Counted from the stretch's first letter, positions 17,269 through 26,430 are shown. The stretch is DNA of 40,599 nucleotides from Pelagicoccus mobilis (GCF_016595505.1 NZ_JAENIL010000059.1:1-40599), one strand, 5' to 3'. Notes: generated from the letters alone by a model not told the origin. A program made the numbers and translations.

Positions 17269-18741
17269 ATGCTGTTAAAGCATGCGCCTATGCTACTGAA
17301 ACTACCCCTTTTAAGCCTTTCCCTCTCCCTTGCCTTGGTCGGACTCACCGCGAGCCCCCAAGCTGCCGCCAAAGAGAGCAAGAAAAACGTGCTTCTCATC
17401 TGCATTGACGACCTTCGCCCAGAGCTAAAGTCCTTCGGCGTCGACTACATTCACTCGCCCAACATAGACCGTCTTGCAGATTCCGGCAGAGCGTTTCACC
17501 ACCACTACGTAAACGCTCCGACCTGCGGGGCCTCACGTTATACGATGCTCACCGGCCGCTACGGGCCAAACGGCAACCAAGCCCTTTTCCAACGCGCCCA
17601 AAAGCTCGAGCAGGACGAAAACGCAGTCACCCCCAGCATGCCCGAGTGGTTCCGAAAAAACGGATACACCACTGTCTCCGTCGGAAAAGTGTCCCACCAC
17701 CCCGGAGGCTGGGGCGGCGAAGACTGGTACGACAACAACACTCTCGAAATGCCCGGAGCATGGGACCGACAAATCATGCCCACCGGGCAATGGAAGCATC
17801 CACGCGGCGCCATGCATGGCCTAGCCCACGGAGAAATCAAACCGATCGGCTCCTTCTCGGAGCACAAGCTCGAAGCCTTGCAGAGCTCGGAAGGCGACGA
17901 CACGATTTACCACGATGGCTTGATCGCTGACGAAGGCACCGAGCAACTCAAAGACCTAGCAGCCTCCGACAAGCCCTTCTTCCTCGCCATCGGACTCATA
18001 AAACCTCACCTCCCCTTCGGCTCGCCCAAAAAATACATGGCCCCCTACGAGGGTCGCGAACTCCCACCGATCGACCACCCCGAAAAGCCCGATTGGCGCA
18101 CCACCTGGCACGGCTCTGGCGAGTTCTTCAAGCAATACCTCCACCACGGAAAAGATCCGCGCGAAGATACTGAATACGCCGACGAAGTCCGACGCCACTA
18201 CGCCGCGTGCGTCACCTATGCAGACAAGCATGTAGGCGACATTCTGGATACGCTCAAAGAAACCGGTCGAGACAAAGATACCATAGTCGTCCTCTGGGGA
18301 GACCACGGCTGGCACCTCGGCGAACACGCCATCTTCGGCAAACACTGCCTCTTTGAAGAAGCCCTTCGCTCGCCGCTTATCATTTCCGATCCAGACATGA
18401 AAAAGGCCGGCAAAAAGACCGACGCCATCGTTGAAACAGTCGATATTTTCCCAACCCTCTGCGAACTCACCGAACTAGATCACCCTGAGTTTACGCACGG
18501 ACGCTCCCTCGTCTCCCAAATTAAAAAGCCGAACGCCAAGGGTCACATCGCCTTCGCCTACCAAGGCAACACCCAGACCGTTCGCAACGCATCCTATCGC
18601 ATGACGCTTCATAAAGATGGATACGTCGAGCTCTACAATCACTCTTCTCCGGAGAAAGAAACTAAGAACATAGCCGAACAGAATCCCCAAATCGTCGAAG
18701 AACTAAAGTCGCTAATCATCGAAAAACAAAGCAAACGATAA
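17269..18741 (+). CDS. Secreted S1-family sulfatase, copy 2 (iduronate-2-sulfatase-like)
   Basis: This 490-residue sulfatase has a hydrophobic leader (about 8-30), [15 protein letters not shown] with Asp47 and Asp48, and the maturation signature CGASR (Cys86-Arg90). The last is the C-x-A-x-R variant of the formylglycine motif, unlike the C-x-P-x-R motif of copy 1. [14 protein letters not shown] (near 340-355) completes the metal site. The [12 protein letters not shown] block and CGASR resemble the iduronate-2-sulfatase group, which acts on 2-O-sulfated sugars in characterised members; the actual target here is unknown. It begins 78 nt after copy 1 and ends 7 nt before the esterase gene. The start could be the ATG at 17269 or 17290; the first follows an AGGAAAAAG stretch. 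Confidence 0.92.
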   Translation: MLLKHAPMLLKLPLLSLSLSLALVGLTASPQAAAKESKKNVLLICIDDLRPELKSFGVDYIHSPNIDRLADSGRAFHHHYVNAPTCGASRYTMLTGRYGPNGNQALFQRAQKLEQDENAVTPSMPEWFRKNGYTTVSVGKVSHHPGGWGGEDWYDNNTLEMPGAWDRQIMPTGQWKHPRGAMHGLAHGEIKPIGSFSEHKLEALQSSEGDDTIYHDGLIADEGTEQLKDLAASDKPFFLAIGLIKPHLPFGSPKKYMAPYEGRELPPIDHPEKPDWRTTWHGSGEFFKQYLHHGKDPREDTEYADEVRRHYAACVTYADKHVGDILDTLKETGRDKDTIVVLWGDHGWHLGEHAIFGKHCLFEEALRSPLIISDPDMKKAGKKTDAIVETVDIFPTLCELTELDHPEFTHGRSLVSQIKKPNAKGHIAFAYQGNTQTVRNASYRMTLHKDGYVELYNHSSPEKETKNIAEQNPQIVEELKSLIIEKQSKR

Positions 18742-18748
18742 CTTCCCG

Positions 18749-20320
18749 ATGCGCCCCTTACCCCTCTGTTTATTCGCACTTGTCGTCTCGACGCTTTGCT
18801 CAGCTGAAGTAAAGCTGAACTCCATATTTATGGACCACATGGTCCTGCAACGCAGCACGCCGGTTAAAATTTACGGAACGGCCTCGCCCGGGGAAATCGT
18901 AAAAGCTGAATTCGGAGAGCAAAGCCACAACACCACCGCCAACGCCAGCGGAGAGTGGATCCTGTCTCTGGATCCGATGAAAGCCAACGCCACCTCCCAA
19001 GAGCTGACCGTATCGGGGGAGGCGAACCAAGTTGCCATCCAAGACGTCCTCGTCGGCGATGTCTGGCTCTGCACTGGCCAATCAAACATGCAGGGAACCC
19101 TCGGAAACTATGTGAACTTCAAGAATGGCATGTTCGAGGAATTCAAGGACATCCCCGGCAACTACCAAAACGAAAACATCCGCTTCTTCACCGTCAAATC
19201 GGAAGCCAGCGACACCCCTCAGCGAAATACGCCGGTAGAACAAGCATGGACCACCTGCACGCCAGAGAGCTCCTTGGCGTTTTCCTGCACTGGCTTTTTC
19301 TTCGGCAAGTTCCTTCAACCCGAAATCGGCGTTCCGCTAGGACTCATCAAGAGCGCCTACGGAGGCACTGCCGTCAGCTCTTGGCTCCCTCGCGAAACGA
19401 TGGAGCAAAACCCAGTCGCTAGCAGAGCCTACCTCGCCTCCTTCGAAAAAGCCGTTGAACGCTACCCCGCAGCCAAGGCGAAATACGAACTGGCCCTCAA
19501 AGAATGGAACGTATCCCGTGAGGGCAAACGCCCCCAAGAGCCTATGGGCCCCCATCACATAAAGCGGCCCGCTGGTTTCTACAACGCCATGCTGTATCCG
19601 CTCCATAACTTCACCATAAAAGGAGCCATCTGGTACCAAGGTGAAAACGAGGGAAACAACAACCTCTCCAAGGAATACCAAACGACCTTCAAACTCATGA
19701 TCGACACTTGGCGCGAACGCTGGGACCAAGGTAACTTCCCCTTCGTTTTCGTGCAACTAGCTGGTCACAAAAAAGTATCCCCAGAGCCAAGCGATCCATC
19801 GTGGGCATATCTGCGTGAATCTCAGTTACTCACCTCCCAGAACGTCCCGAACACAGCCATGGCAGTCGCCATCGACGGCGGTCTCACCAACAACATCCAC
19901 CCGCCCTACAAGGCCCTAGTAGGCAAGCGCCTCGCCAAGCAGGCCCTCTCCCTCGCCTACAAAAAGAAAGGCCTTTCACAGGGTCCAACCTACAAGTCCC
20001 ACAAGATCAAAAAGGGAAACGTCATAGTCGATTTCAAAAACATTGGTTCGGGCCTCCAAGCGAAAGAGATCACATTGGACCCCTACGGCCCAAACCCGTA
20101 TCCACTTAGTTCCGACAAGCTGGAAGGTTTCACAATCGCCGGAGAAGACCAAGTATTCCACTGGGCCGAAGCGAAAATCAAAGGCAGCTTCGTCATCGTC
20201 AGCGCTGAAGCCGTCCCCAACCCGGTCGCGGTTCGCTACGCCTGGGCAAATTTCCCCCTCTGCAATCTCTACAACGAAGAAGACTTCCCCGCATCCCCCT
20301 TCCGCACAGACGACTGGTAG
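18749..20320 (+). CDS. Secreted sialate O-acetylesterase-type SGNH carbohydrate esterase
   Basis: This 523-residue protein begins with a signal peptide (LCLFALVVSTLCSA, residues 6-19) and belongs to the SASA/DUF303 esterases that deacetylate sugars. The nucleophile motif GQSNM gives Ser112. YGGTAVSSWLP, WYQGENEG (near 292-299) and IDGG..NIHPPYK (Asp/His region near 374-386) are the later SGNH blocks. It starts 7 nt after the second sulfatase, so it is co-transcribed. In this context it probably removes O-acetyl groups from a sulfated polysaccharide rather than from sialic acid, since no sialic-acid genes are seen. Its TAG stop lies inside a small palindromic repeat (20316-20345). Confidence 0.88.
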   Translation: MRPLPLCLFALVVSTLCSAEVKLNSIFMDHMVLQRSTPVKIYGTASPGEIVKAEFGEQSHNTTANASGEWILSLDPMKANATSQELTVSGEANQVAIQDVLVGDVWLCTGQSNMQGTLGNYVNFKNGMFEEFKDIPGNYQNENIRFFTVKSEASDTPQRNTPVEQAWTTCTPESSLAFSCTGFFFGKFLQPEIGVPLGLIKSAYGGTAVSSWLPRETMEQNPVASRAYLASFEKAVERYPAAKAKYELALKEWNVSREGKRPQEPMGPHHIKRPAGFYNAMLYPLHNFTIKGAIWYQGENEGNNNLSKEYQTTFKLMIDTWRERWDQGNFPFVFVQLAGHKKVSPEPSDPSWAYLRESQLLTSQNVPNTAMAVAIDGGLTNNIHPPYKALVGKRLAKQALSLAYKKKGLSQGPTYKSHKIKKGNVIVDFKNIGSGLQAKEITLDPYGPNPYPLSSDKLEGFTIAGEDQVFHWAEAKIKGSFVIVSAEAVPNPVAVRYAWANFPLCNLYNEEDFPASPFRTDDW

Positions 20321-20345
20321 CAGCCGTTGCCCCAACGGCCCATGC
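20316..20345. repeat. Palindromic repeat family C, also a likely bidirectional terminator
   Basis: GGTAGC precedes the hairpin CCGTTG-CCC-CAACGG (20324-20338). A relative with a matched stem change occurs at 37412-37442 (CGTTA-TCCC-TAACG). It lies between the convergent esterase and SNF2 genes and includes the esterase stop codon. Confidence 0.6.
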
Positions 20346-20359
20346 ATCCCTAAGGCAAC

Positions 20360-22747
20360 CTAGCCCAGCACCTCTTCCAGCTCCTCAAGGCTCACCTTAG
20401 CATCAACTGCCCCCTCACCAAACAGAGCGGCAGCTAGCTCCGCCTTCTCTTTCTGGATTTTCCGAATCTTCTCCTCCACCGTATCCTTCGTCAGGATACG
20501 GTAAGCGATAACTTGGTTCCGCTGCCCAATCCGGTGAGCTCGGTCAATAGCCTGAGCCTCAACCGCCGGGTTCCACCAAGGATCCAACAGAACCACATAA
20601 GACGCCGCCGTTAGCGTAAGCCCGGATCCCGCCGCTTTTAGCGAAAGTAGAAACACCTGCTCCTCGGCGTCCTCAGATTGGAAACGCTTCACGAGCTCGC
20701 CGCGGTTACCAGTCTGTCCGGTCAACTTAAGGTACTTGATCTTCTTTGAGCTCAAAGTTCGCTCCGCGATCTCCAAAAGCTTAACAAACTGACTAAAGAC
20801 CAGAACCCGATGACCTTCCTCAACCAAAGGCTCAACAAGATCTAGCATCGCCTGCATCTTGGCAGACTCCCCCTCCTCGTCCTCATCTACCAAACGAAGG
20901 TCGCAACAGATCTGCCGCAGCCTCAACAACGCCTGCAACACGTTGAACGCTCCGTTCCCCGCCCCGCGCTTCGCGCCCTTGAGCAACTGCCTCGCCTCAG
21001 CCAAAGACGCCTCGTAACGGCTTCGCTGCTCTCCCTCCAGCTCGCAATACAGCTCCTCCTCAATCCTCTCGGGAAGCTCCTTCGCTACCTCGAGCTTCAG
21101 ACGTCTCAGCAAAAACGGCCGCATCCGCTTCCTCAAATCACCAAGACGCTCCGCACGCTCCCCGCCTTCATAATTCGCCTTGAAGCTTGCCAGCGGACCA
21201 AAGAGTCGAGGCATCGCGAAACGCATAATACTCCACAAGTCCGTCAGACTATTCTCTATCGGCGTACCCGTAAGAGCGATACGATGCGATCCCTTCAACT
21301 TGTAGGCAACCTTGCTCGTCTGAGATGTGGGCGACTTTATATATTGAGCCTCGTCCAAGACCACCGCATCCCAATCCTCACCGAGGAAATAATCCGACCG
21401 AATCCTGAGCTGAGCATAGTTGGCGACTACAATATTCGCCCCACCCCAATCGTCATCCACATTCCTAAATCGCTTCGCCCGCAATCCGGTCTTAAACTTG
21501 CCCGGCTCCTGTACCCAATTGTCGCATACCGACTTGGGACAAATCACCAGTGCACGAAACCCCACCCCCTTCTGCCGAGACAACCAAAGCATCCAGGCCA
21601 GAGTCTGAAGCGTCTTGCCGAGGCCCATATCATCCGCCAAGACCCCACCCAAGCCCAACTCGCTCAGTCGAGCCAAGTAGCGAAAACCAGCCACCTGATA
21701 AGGGCGCAAAACCTTCCTCAATTCAGCCGGAACCTCTGGCTCCCCGATCTCACGCAGTCGCTCAGCCTTCCTCTTGACCTCACTCCAAGCCTTTTCCTCG
21801 AGCATCTCCTTCGGCAGCAAATCCTCGACTTGGCACAAATGAACTCGCTGCGCATTTCCCCGATCAGGATCCAAGCCGAGCGACGACAGCGCCCTGCTCT
21901 CATTTTCTGGCAACTTCGAGCCGAGACGAAACCACCCCTTATCGCCTAGCTTCACCATCCCGCCACCCGCTTCGCGAAGCTTCTCTATGTCCTCCTTTGA
22001 AAATCCACCTCCTTCGATCTCCCAAACCGCGCTCGCTTGAAACCAATCCCGATCTGCCGACTCCTCCAAACGAATCCGAGCCCTCAACTTTAGAGCAGGA
22101 CGATCCCAGTTTCGGCCCTCCTTCGTCTCCTCCTCAAATCCCCCCGAGCTCCCGCTCGAAGAACGCTCCACCCTATAACTCTCGTGATACCCGATCCCTT
22201 TGAACTCAAAATAGTCCACAACCACCTCCGCGAAGGCCTCGACGCTCTGCGGATTCTCCTTTTGCAAGGCTCGTTTCAAAGCTCGAATCGGCTCCCGCCC
22301 AGAAACACCCAAACTCCGCCGATCCGAGACAAGCTTGTACAAATCCTTTGGATACAACAAATGCCCCGAACCTTTTGACAGTTTCCAGATACGCTCCCAC
22401 TCCTTCGACTCGAGAGACTTCTCGGGTTCAGCCCCCTTCCTCGAAGCCCCCGAACCCGCTCCGACGATCCGCTCCCGAGCCGCCCTCGCCAACGCATAAG
22501 CGTGAGCGCAATTGAAAAACTCCGGACAACTGCAACTCCCGCTTAAGCCACCGTCGTCATTCGCCGTCAACGTCACCTGAAAACTCCCCTCCCGCTTTTC
22601 ATGCACGCTTCCGCGAATCCGCCCCTTGCCCAAAGCATCCACCCTCACCGCCCCCGAATCGTACAGCTCAGTGCCTTTCGATGCAGCCGCCGTACCCACC
22701 TGCCCCACGAAACGGGCGAAACGCTGGTCAAAAACAAAGGGATCCAT
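20360..22747 (-). CDS. SWIM zinc-finger SNF2-family helicase
   Basis: This 795-residue DNA-dependent ATPase of the SNF2/Swi2 superfamily (HepA/RapA-like bacterial branch) probably remodels protein-DNA or polymerase complexes. The N-terminus carries a SWIM zinc-binding motif, CSCPEFFNCAH (Cys72, Cys74, Cys80, His82). A middle domain follows, then SNF2_N with Walker A DDMGLGKT (about 372-379), DEAQ Walker B near 470, GTPIENS, and the helicase C-terminal domain with LLDPWWNPAVEAQAIDRAHRIGQ. The ATG at 22745-22747 is preferred to a TTG six bases upstream. It is convergent with the esterase and divergent from the 56-residue ORF/CNNM pair. The cellular target is unknown. Confidence 0.93.
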   Translation of the reverse strand: MDPFVFDQRFARFVGQVGTAAASKGTELYDSGAVRVDALGKGRIRGSVHEKREGSFQVTLTANDDGGLSGSCSCPEFFNCAHAYALARAARERIVGAGSGASRKGAEPEKSLESKEWERIWKLSKGSGHLLYPKDLYKLVSDRRSLGVSGREPIRALKRALQKENPQSVEAFAEVVVDYFEFKGIGYHESYRVERSSSGSSGGFEEETKEGRNWDRPALKLRARIRLEESADRDWFQASAVWEIEGGGFSKEDIEKLREAGGGMVKLGDKGWFRLGSKLPENESRALSSLGLDPDRGNAQRVHLCQVEDLLPKEMLEEKAWSEVKRKAERLREIGEPEVPAELRKVLRPYQVAGFRYLARLSELGLGGVLADDMGLGKTLQTLAWMLWLSRQKGVGFRALVICPKSVCDNWVQEPGKFKTGLRAKRFRNVDDDWGGANIVVANYAQLRIRSDYFLGEDWDAVVLDEAQYIKSPTSQTSKVAYKLKGSHRIALTGTPIENSLTDLWSIMRFAMPRLFGPLASFKANYEGGERAERLGDLRKRMRPFLLRRLKLEVAKELPERIEEELYCELEGEQRSRYEASLAEARQLLKGAKRGAGNGAFNVLQALLRLRQICCDLRLVDEDEEGESAKMQAMLDLVEPLVEEGHRVLVFSQFVKLLEIAERTLSSKKIKYLKLTGQTGNRGELVKRFQSEDAEEQVFLLSLKAAGSGLTLTAASYVVLLDPWWNPAVEAQAIDRAHRIGQRNQVIAYRILTKDTVEEKIRKIQKEKAELAAALFGEGAVDAKVSLEELEEVLG

Positions 22748-22879
22748 CCGCAAAATCAGCCTCGCCCCAGCCCAATTTGCAACCCTCCGATGCCCCTTTC
22801 CCCCTTACATTTCACGCCAGCACCGCCCAAATATGCCCCTTGATTTTTCCCAAACGCCCACCATCCTAGCAAAAAATCA

Positions 22880-23050
22880 ATGACCTACACCCTTCACGCC
22901 GATAGCAGCCCTGGCTCCACCAGTCTCCAATTTGATGGCGAGACCGACGAGGACCCTGACTCGCGAAGTCCTAGCCAGGATAACACAATTGCCCCCCGCG
23001 GCCCTCTGAGCCTAGAGCTCCGCGCCACCCCACAACGGCGAGCCCGATGA
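22880..23050 (+). CDS. Small acidic hypothetical protein, coupled to the CNNM gene
   Basis: This 56-codon ORF (MTYTLHADSSPGSTSLQF..) ends in TGA that overlaps the ATG of the CNNM gene as ATGA (23047-23050), the usual layout of translational coupling. The peptide has an acidic run (GETDEDPDS) and a basic end (QRRAR), no signal peptide and no recognised domain. It has no strong Shine-Dalgarno sequence. It may be a real small protein or a leader that delivers ribosomes to the next gene. Function unknown. Confidence 0.5.
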   Translation: MTYTLHADSSPGSTSLQFDGETDEDPDSRSPSQDNTIAPRGPLSLELRATPQRRAR

Positions 23051-24144
23051 TAACCCAATTCATCCTCGCCGCCGCCTTCACAATAGGCGTCTCCTTCGTC
23101 TGCTCGATGCTCGAAGCCCTCATTCTGAGCACCACCGTCGCCGACATTGAAGCCCTCAAGAAGCGTCAGTCGAAAAAAGGGCTCCTGCTCGAGAAGCACA
23201 AGACCGAGCTCTCCGATACCATATCAGCGATCCTCACGCTCAACACCATCGCCAACACCGCTGGCTCCACCCTCGTCGGCGCCCTCGCGTCCCAGATTTT
23301 CGGCGAAACCTACCTCGGAGTCGTCGCCGCCCTGCTCACCCTGAGCATTCTAATCTTCTCCGAGATTATCCCCAAAAACCTCGGCGTTCGCTACAAAACC
23401 CAAATTCAGCCCTGGGTCGTCTCCCCCCTCCGCTGGATGCGTATCGTTCTCTGGCCCGCCACCTGGCTGACAAACTTCTCCGTTCGCTTCGTAATGAGCG
23501 AAGAGCAACCAAACGAGGACTCCGCCTCAAACGAAGAAGAGATCATCCTACTGGCCGAAAAAGGAGCTAAAGACGGCACGCTCACCACGAGCGAGTCAGA
23601 TATGGTCACCAACGCCCTCAAGCTCGACGACGTAATCGTCAGCTCCATCATGACGCCTCGTGTAGTTGTCACGGCCCTGGAAAAGGTCCTCACCATCGGA
23701 GACGTCTTCCGGGAGTATCCAAATATCCCCTTCGCCCGCATGCCCGTCTACGACGAGGAGATCGACCAGATCGTCGGTATCGCCCGACGCCGCGACCTCC
23801 TAAAATACGTGGCCGAGGACCAAGACCGGGTTCGCCTCAGCGAGATCATGAACGAAGTCCACTTCGTGCCCGAGACGGTCACCGTTGCGGCCGCCCTCCA
23901 AACCATCCTAAAGACGCACCAACAGCTTCTGGTCGTCGTCGACGAGTTCGGCTCCACCGCTGGCGTCGTAACCATGGAAGACATCATGGAGTACATTCTC
24001 GGCAAGGAGATCTTCGAAAAGGACGACGTCGCCATCGACATGAGAGAACTCGCTCGAGAAGAAGCCAAAGGCAAAACTCCAGACGCCGCGACCGAAGACG
24101 CCGAGGTAGCTGCCGAAGAAGCGAAAAACAGAGCGAACTCTTGA
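23047..24144 (+). CDS. CNNM/DUF21 membrane protein with CBS pair (HlyC/CorC family)
   Basis: This 365-residue inner-membrane protein belongs to the CNNM transporter family, associated with Mg2+ or other cation efflux. The DUF21 transmembrane domain covers about 1-145, with IFSEIIPKNLG near 107-117 as the family signature. A CBS pair follows (about 195-320), beginning with VSSIMTPRVVVTALE and ending with VVVDEFGSTAGVVTMEDIMEYILG. The usual C-terminal CorC_HlyC domain is missing; the protein instead ends in an acidic, Ala/Glu-rich tail of about 40 residues. The start overlaps the upstream small ORF by ATGA. lgt follows after 31 nt on the same strand. Confidence 0.9.
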   Translation: MITQFILAAAFTIGVSFVCSMLEALILSTTVADIEALKKRQSKKGLLLEKHKTELSDTISAILTLNTIANTAGSTLVGALASQIFGETYLGVVAALLTLSILIFSEIIPKNLGVRYKTQIQPWVVSPLRWMRIVLWPATWLTNFSVRFVMSEEQPNEDSASNEEEIILLAEKGAKDGTLTTSESDMVTNALKLDDVIVSSIMTPRVVVTALEKVLTIGDVFREYPNIPFARMPVYDEEIDQIVGIARRRDLLKYVAEDQDRVRLSEIMNEVHFVPETVTVAAALQTILKTHQQLLVVVDEFGSTAGVVTMEDIMEYILGKEIFEKDDVAIDMRELAREEAKGKTPDAATEDAEVAAEEAKNRANS

Positions 24145-24175
24145 ACCTCACGTATCCAATCATTGGATAAATCCC

Positions 24176-24982
24176 ATGCCATTCGCTGAAGTCTGGACCC
24201 ACGATCTCAACCCGATCATCTACCAATTTACCGAGACCCTCGCCATTCGCTGGTATGGCCTCGCCTATGTGCTCGGATTCATGACCGGAGCATGGCTGCT
24301 ACACATCTACTACAAAAAAGGTCTCTCCCCCCTCGACTCGAACAAGCAGAGCGACCTCTTTCTCGCCATCATCGCCGGCGTCATTATCGGGGGGCGACTC
24401 GGCTACTTCGCCTTCTACAGCCCTCAAGTCCTTCTCGAAAACCCGCTGGTCTTCTTCAAGTTCAACCAAGGCGGTATGGCCAGCCACGGCGGATTCCTAG
24501 GCGTCATTATCGCCGGCTGGATCATGTCCCGACGCTTCAAGCTCTCCTTTTTCCAAGTCGGAGACCTCCTTGCGACTCTCGCCCCACCAGGCCTCCTCTT
24601 CGGCAGGATCGCCAACTTCATCAACGGCGAGCTCTGGGGCAAGCCAACCGACGGCAGCTGGGGCGTCATATTTCCCGGAGCCGGCCCCGCGCCGCGACAT
24701 CCCTCCCAGCTCTACGAAGCCGGACTCGAAGGCCTGCTCATGCTAATCTACACGCAGGTTCGCGTCTGGACCTCGCCCGTTATCAAGAACAATCCCGGCC
24801 AGCTCGGCGGCGAATTCCTCCTCGGCTACTCCATCGTCCGTGTCATCGGCGAACACTTCCGCGAGCCCGACCAAGGCATCGACACCCTAATGGGTCTCAA
24901 CCGAGGAGCCATCCTATCCATCCTCATGGGAACAGCTGGCCTCGCCATAATCGCCTACGCCCGCAAAAAAGCGAAGGCGTGA
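24176..24982 (+). CDS. lgt: Prolipoprotein diacylglyceryl transferase
   Basis: Lgt transfers a diacylglyceryl group from phosphatidylglycerol to the lipobox cysteine of prolipoproteins in the inner membrane. This 268-residue protein has the expected seven hydrophobic segments. It carries the family signature GRIANFINGELWGKPTDGSWGVIFP (in two parts, 143-155 and 156-167), with Arg144 matching the essential E. coli Arg143 and His104 in MASHGG matching His103. HPSQLYEAGLEG follows (175-186). It lies 31 nt after the CNNM gene, probably in one operon, and is followed by a small hairpin. Its lipid substrate is made by the PgsA and PgpA enzymes encoded convergently just beyond. Confidence 0.96.
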   Translation: MPFAEVWTHDLNPIIYQFTETLAIRWYGLAYVLGFMTGAWLLHIYYKKGLSPLDSNKQSDLFLAIIAGVIIGGRLGYFAFYSPQVLLENPLVFFKFNQGGMASHGGFLGVIIAGWIMSRRFKLSFFQVGDLLATLAPPGLLFGRIANFINGELWGKPTDGSWGVIFPGAGPAPRHPSQLYEAGLEGLLMLIYTQVRVWTSPVIKNNPGQLGGEFLLGYSIVRVIGEHFREPDQGIDTLMGLNRGAILSILMGTAGLAIIAYARKKAKA

Positions 24983-25052
24983 ATCCCTCGCAGGGCCTGT
25001 CTCTAAATTGTATCCTCACCAAAAGAATTGGAAGAGCCCCCAACCGTTAGTC

Positions 25053-25066
25053 CCGCCTTTAGGCGG
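25053..25066. terminator. Possible bidirectional terminator after lgt and pgpA
   Basis: CCGCC-TTTA-GGCGG forms a tight 5-bp hairpin in the 173-nt space between the convergent lgt and pgpA genes. A T-rich stretch (ACTTTTCTTTTG) comes about 14 nt later on the plus strand rather than directly after the stem, so termination is plausible but not clear. Confidence 0.4.
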
Positions 25067-25121
25067 CACCCCTAGACCACTTTTCTTTTGAACAGTCGCA
25101 CTTCACTTCAGGCATCTTAAA

Positions 25122-25150
25122 GTGGGAAGCGGCCTTGTGCCGCGATTCTC
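25122..25150. repeat. Palindromic repeat family B
   Basis: GTGGGAAGCGGCCTTGTGCC begins the element; its core is GCGGC-CTTGT-GCCGC. A relative at 40569-40599 keeps the same loop with a compensated stem (GCGTG-CTTGT-CACGC). It lies just downstream of the pgpA stop codon. Confidence 0.6.
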
Positions 25151-25155
25151 AGCGC

Positions 25156-25671
25156 CTAAACAAAAGAAAAATGTTCAAAGAAGCGGACGCCCACGTTCAA
25201 GATCACCGCTACGATCAAAGCGGCCGCCACGTCGTCTGCCACCACGCCGAAACCGCCGTGATAACGCTGCAGCTTCTTAATCCCGAGCGGCTTCACGATA
25301 TCGAAAAAGCGGAACAGAGCGAACCCAGCAGCGACAATCCAGAAAAACATCGGATGCGAGCCATACGCGCTAAGCCCAATAAAACAGATCGGCATCGCCA
25401 CAAACTCGTCCAAGATGATTTCTCCCGGATCCACTTTCTGGAGACGCTTTTCAGCCTCTCCGCAAATCCCAATCGACACATAGCTCAAAACAGCCAGCAG
25501 CAACGCCGCAGCGAAATCGGTCAGGTGCGAAATGAACGCCACGTAAAAAACGAGCCCCATTAGCGAGCCCCAAGTTCCAGGAGCCTTAAACTGCCCCAAA
25601 CTGCCAATAGTGGCCAAATTCACCACCACCTTGTTTGGCCAATACCGGGCCCATCTCGGATTCTTTATCAT
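25156..25671 (-). CDS. pgpA: Phosphatidylglycerophosphatase A
   Basis: PgpA removes the terminal phosphate from phosphatidylglycerol phosphate to give phosphatidylglycerol at the inner membrane. The 171 residues match the family length. Family blocks are APGTWGS (30-36), DPGEIILDEFVA (81-92, acidic Mg2+ site) and RFFDIVKPLGI (121-131), set among four hydrophobic segments. The gene starts 16 nt after pgsA, which makes its substrate, so two consecutive steps of phosphatidylglycerol synthesis are encoded together. Start ATG at 25671. Confidence 0.94.
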   Translation of the reverse strand: MIKNPRWARYWPNKVVVNLATIGSLGQFKAPGTWGSLMGLVFYVAFISHLTDFAAALLLAVLSYVSIGICGEAEKRLQKVDPGEIILDEFVAMPICFIGLSAYGSHPMFFWIVAAGFALFRFFDIVKPLGIKKLQRYHGGFGVVADDVAAALIVAVILNVGVRFFEHFSFV

Positions 25672-25687
25672 CAGAAAAAAACGAATG

Positions 25688-26281
25688 CTAATCGCGGAAC
25701 ACCAAGTCGCCGTACTTCTTGAAGTATTTGGCCCCTGAATACAGGGTCATAATCGTGCAAATCCAGAAGAACGCGCGCCCGATCCACTCCACGTAGAACG
25801 CGATCTCCTCCGCGTAGCCAACACCCCAGCGGGCGCAATCCACGCTAAACACCACCGCGAGCAAAAAGCCGCCCAAGGCGATGATCTGAGTGACCGTCTT
25901 CTGCTTGCCCGCGCTCTCGGCAGCCATGACCACCCCCTTCGTCGCCGCCACCAGACGCAACCCGGTGATCATGAACTCGCGACAGAGGATCAGCAAAAAG
26001 AGGAACATCCGGATTCCGCCATCTTCCGGCCCTTTGTCCACCAATGCCACCATCAAGCCCAAAACCAGGATCTTGTCCGTCAAAGCATCCATCAAGATCC
26101 CGAAATTCGAGACCTGATTCAGCTTGCGAGCCGCGTAGCCATCCGCCCAGTCAGTGATCCCCGCGAGCACAAACAACACAAAGGCCGCCGTCGCTGCCCC
26201 CGTAAACGATTCACGCATCAGCCAGACGATGACGAACATCATCGGGATGCGGGAAAGGGTCAGAATGTTGGGCAAGTTCAT
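25688..26281 (-). CDS. pgsA: CDP-diacylglycerol-glycerol-3-phosphate 3-phosphatidyltransferase
   Basis: PgsA makes phosphatidylglycerol phosphate from CDP-diacylglycerol and glycerol-3-phosphate in the inner membrane. This 197-residue protein has the complete CDP-alcohol phosphotransferase motif: Asp44, Asp47-Gly48, Ala51-Arg52, Gly61, Asp65 and Asp69. Hydrophobic segments flank it. I take the ATG at 26279-26281 because MNLPNILTLSRI is the typical family start; a GTG nine bases upstream is also possible. The product goes to PgpA, encoded next. The 149-nt gap to the divergent coaD start holds both promoters. Confidence 0.94.
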   Translation of the reverse strand: MNLPNILTLSRIPMMFVIVWLMRESFTGAATAAFVLFVLAGITDWADGYAARKLNQVSNFGILMDALTDKILVLGLMVALVDKGPEDGGIRMFLFLLILCREFMITGLRLVAATKGVVMAAESAGKQKTVTQIIALGGFLLAVVFSVDCARWGVGYAEEIAFYVEWIGRAFFWICTIMTLYSGAKYFKKYGDLVFRD

Positions 26282-26430
26282 CGGCCGCACTCAAGAACGT
26301 TCCCTCGCCAAAGTAAAGCCCAGCCTCCTCTTTGCTTTCCATCTAATACTTGCCACCAGTTCCCGCAAAGCCCCAATCAGACATTGCCAAACGCCAACAT
26401 CGCTCGCAAAGTCCTCGTTTTTACCGGCTT

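Noticed and set aside
1-20345. SusC/SusD-type polysaccharide utilisation locus of Bacteroidetes
   Set aside because: No TonB-dependent receptor or SusD-like lipoprotein gene is present; the locus is a hydrolase-sulfatase-catabolism cluster of another type.
26350-26430. N-terminal extension of coaD from an upstream TTG
   Set aside because: CoaD homologues begin at the MRICIYPGTFDP block; the extension is unrelated sequence.
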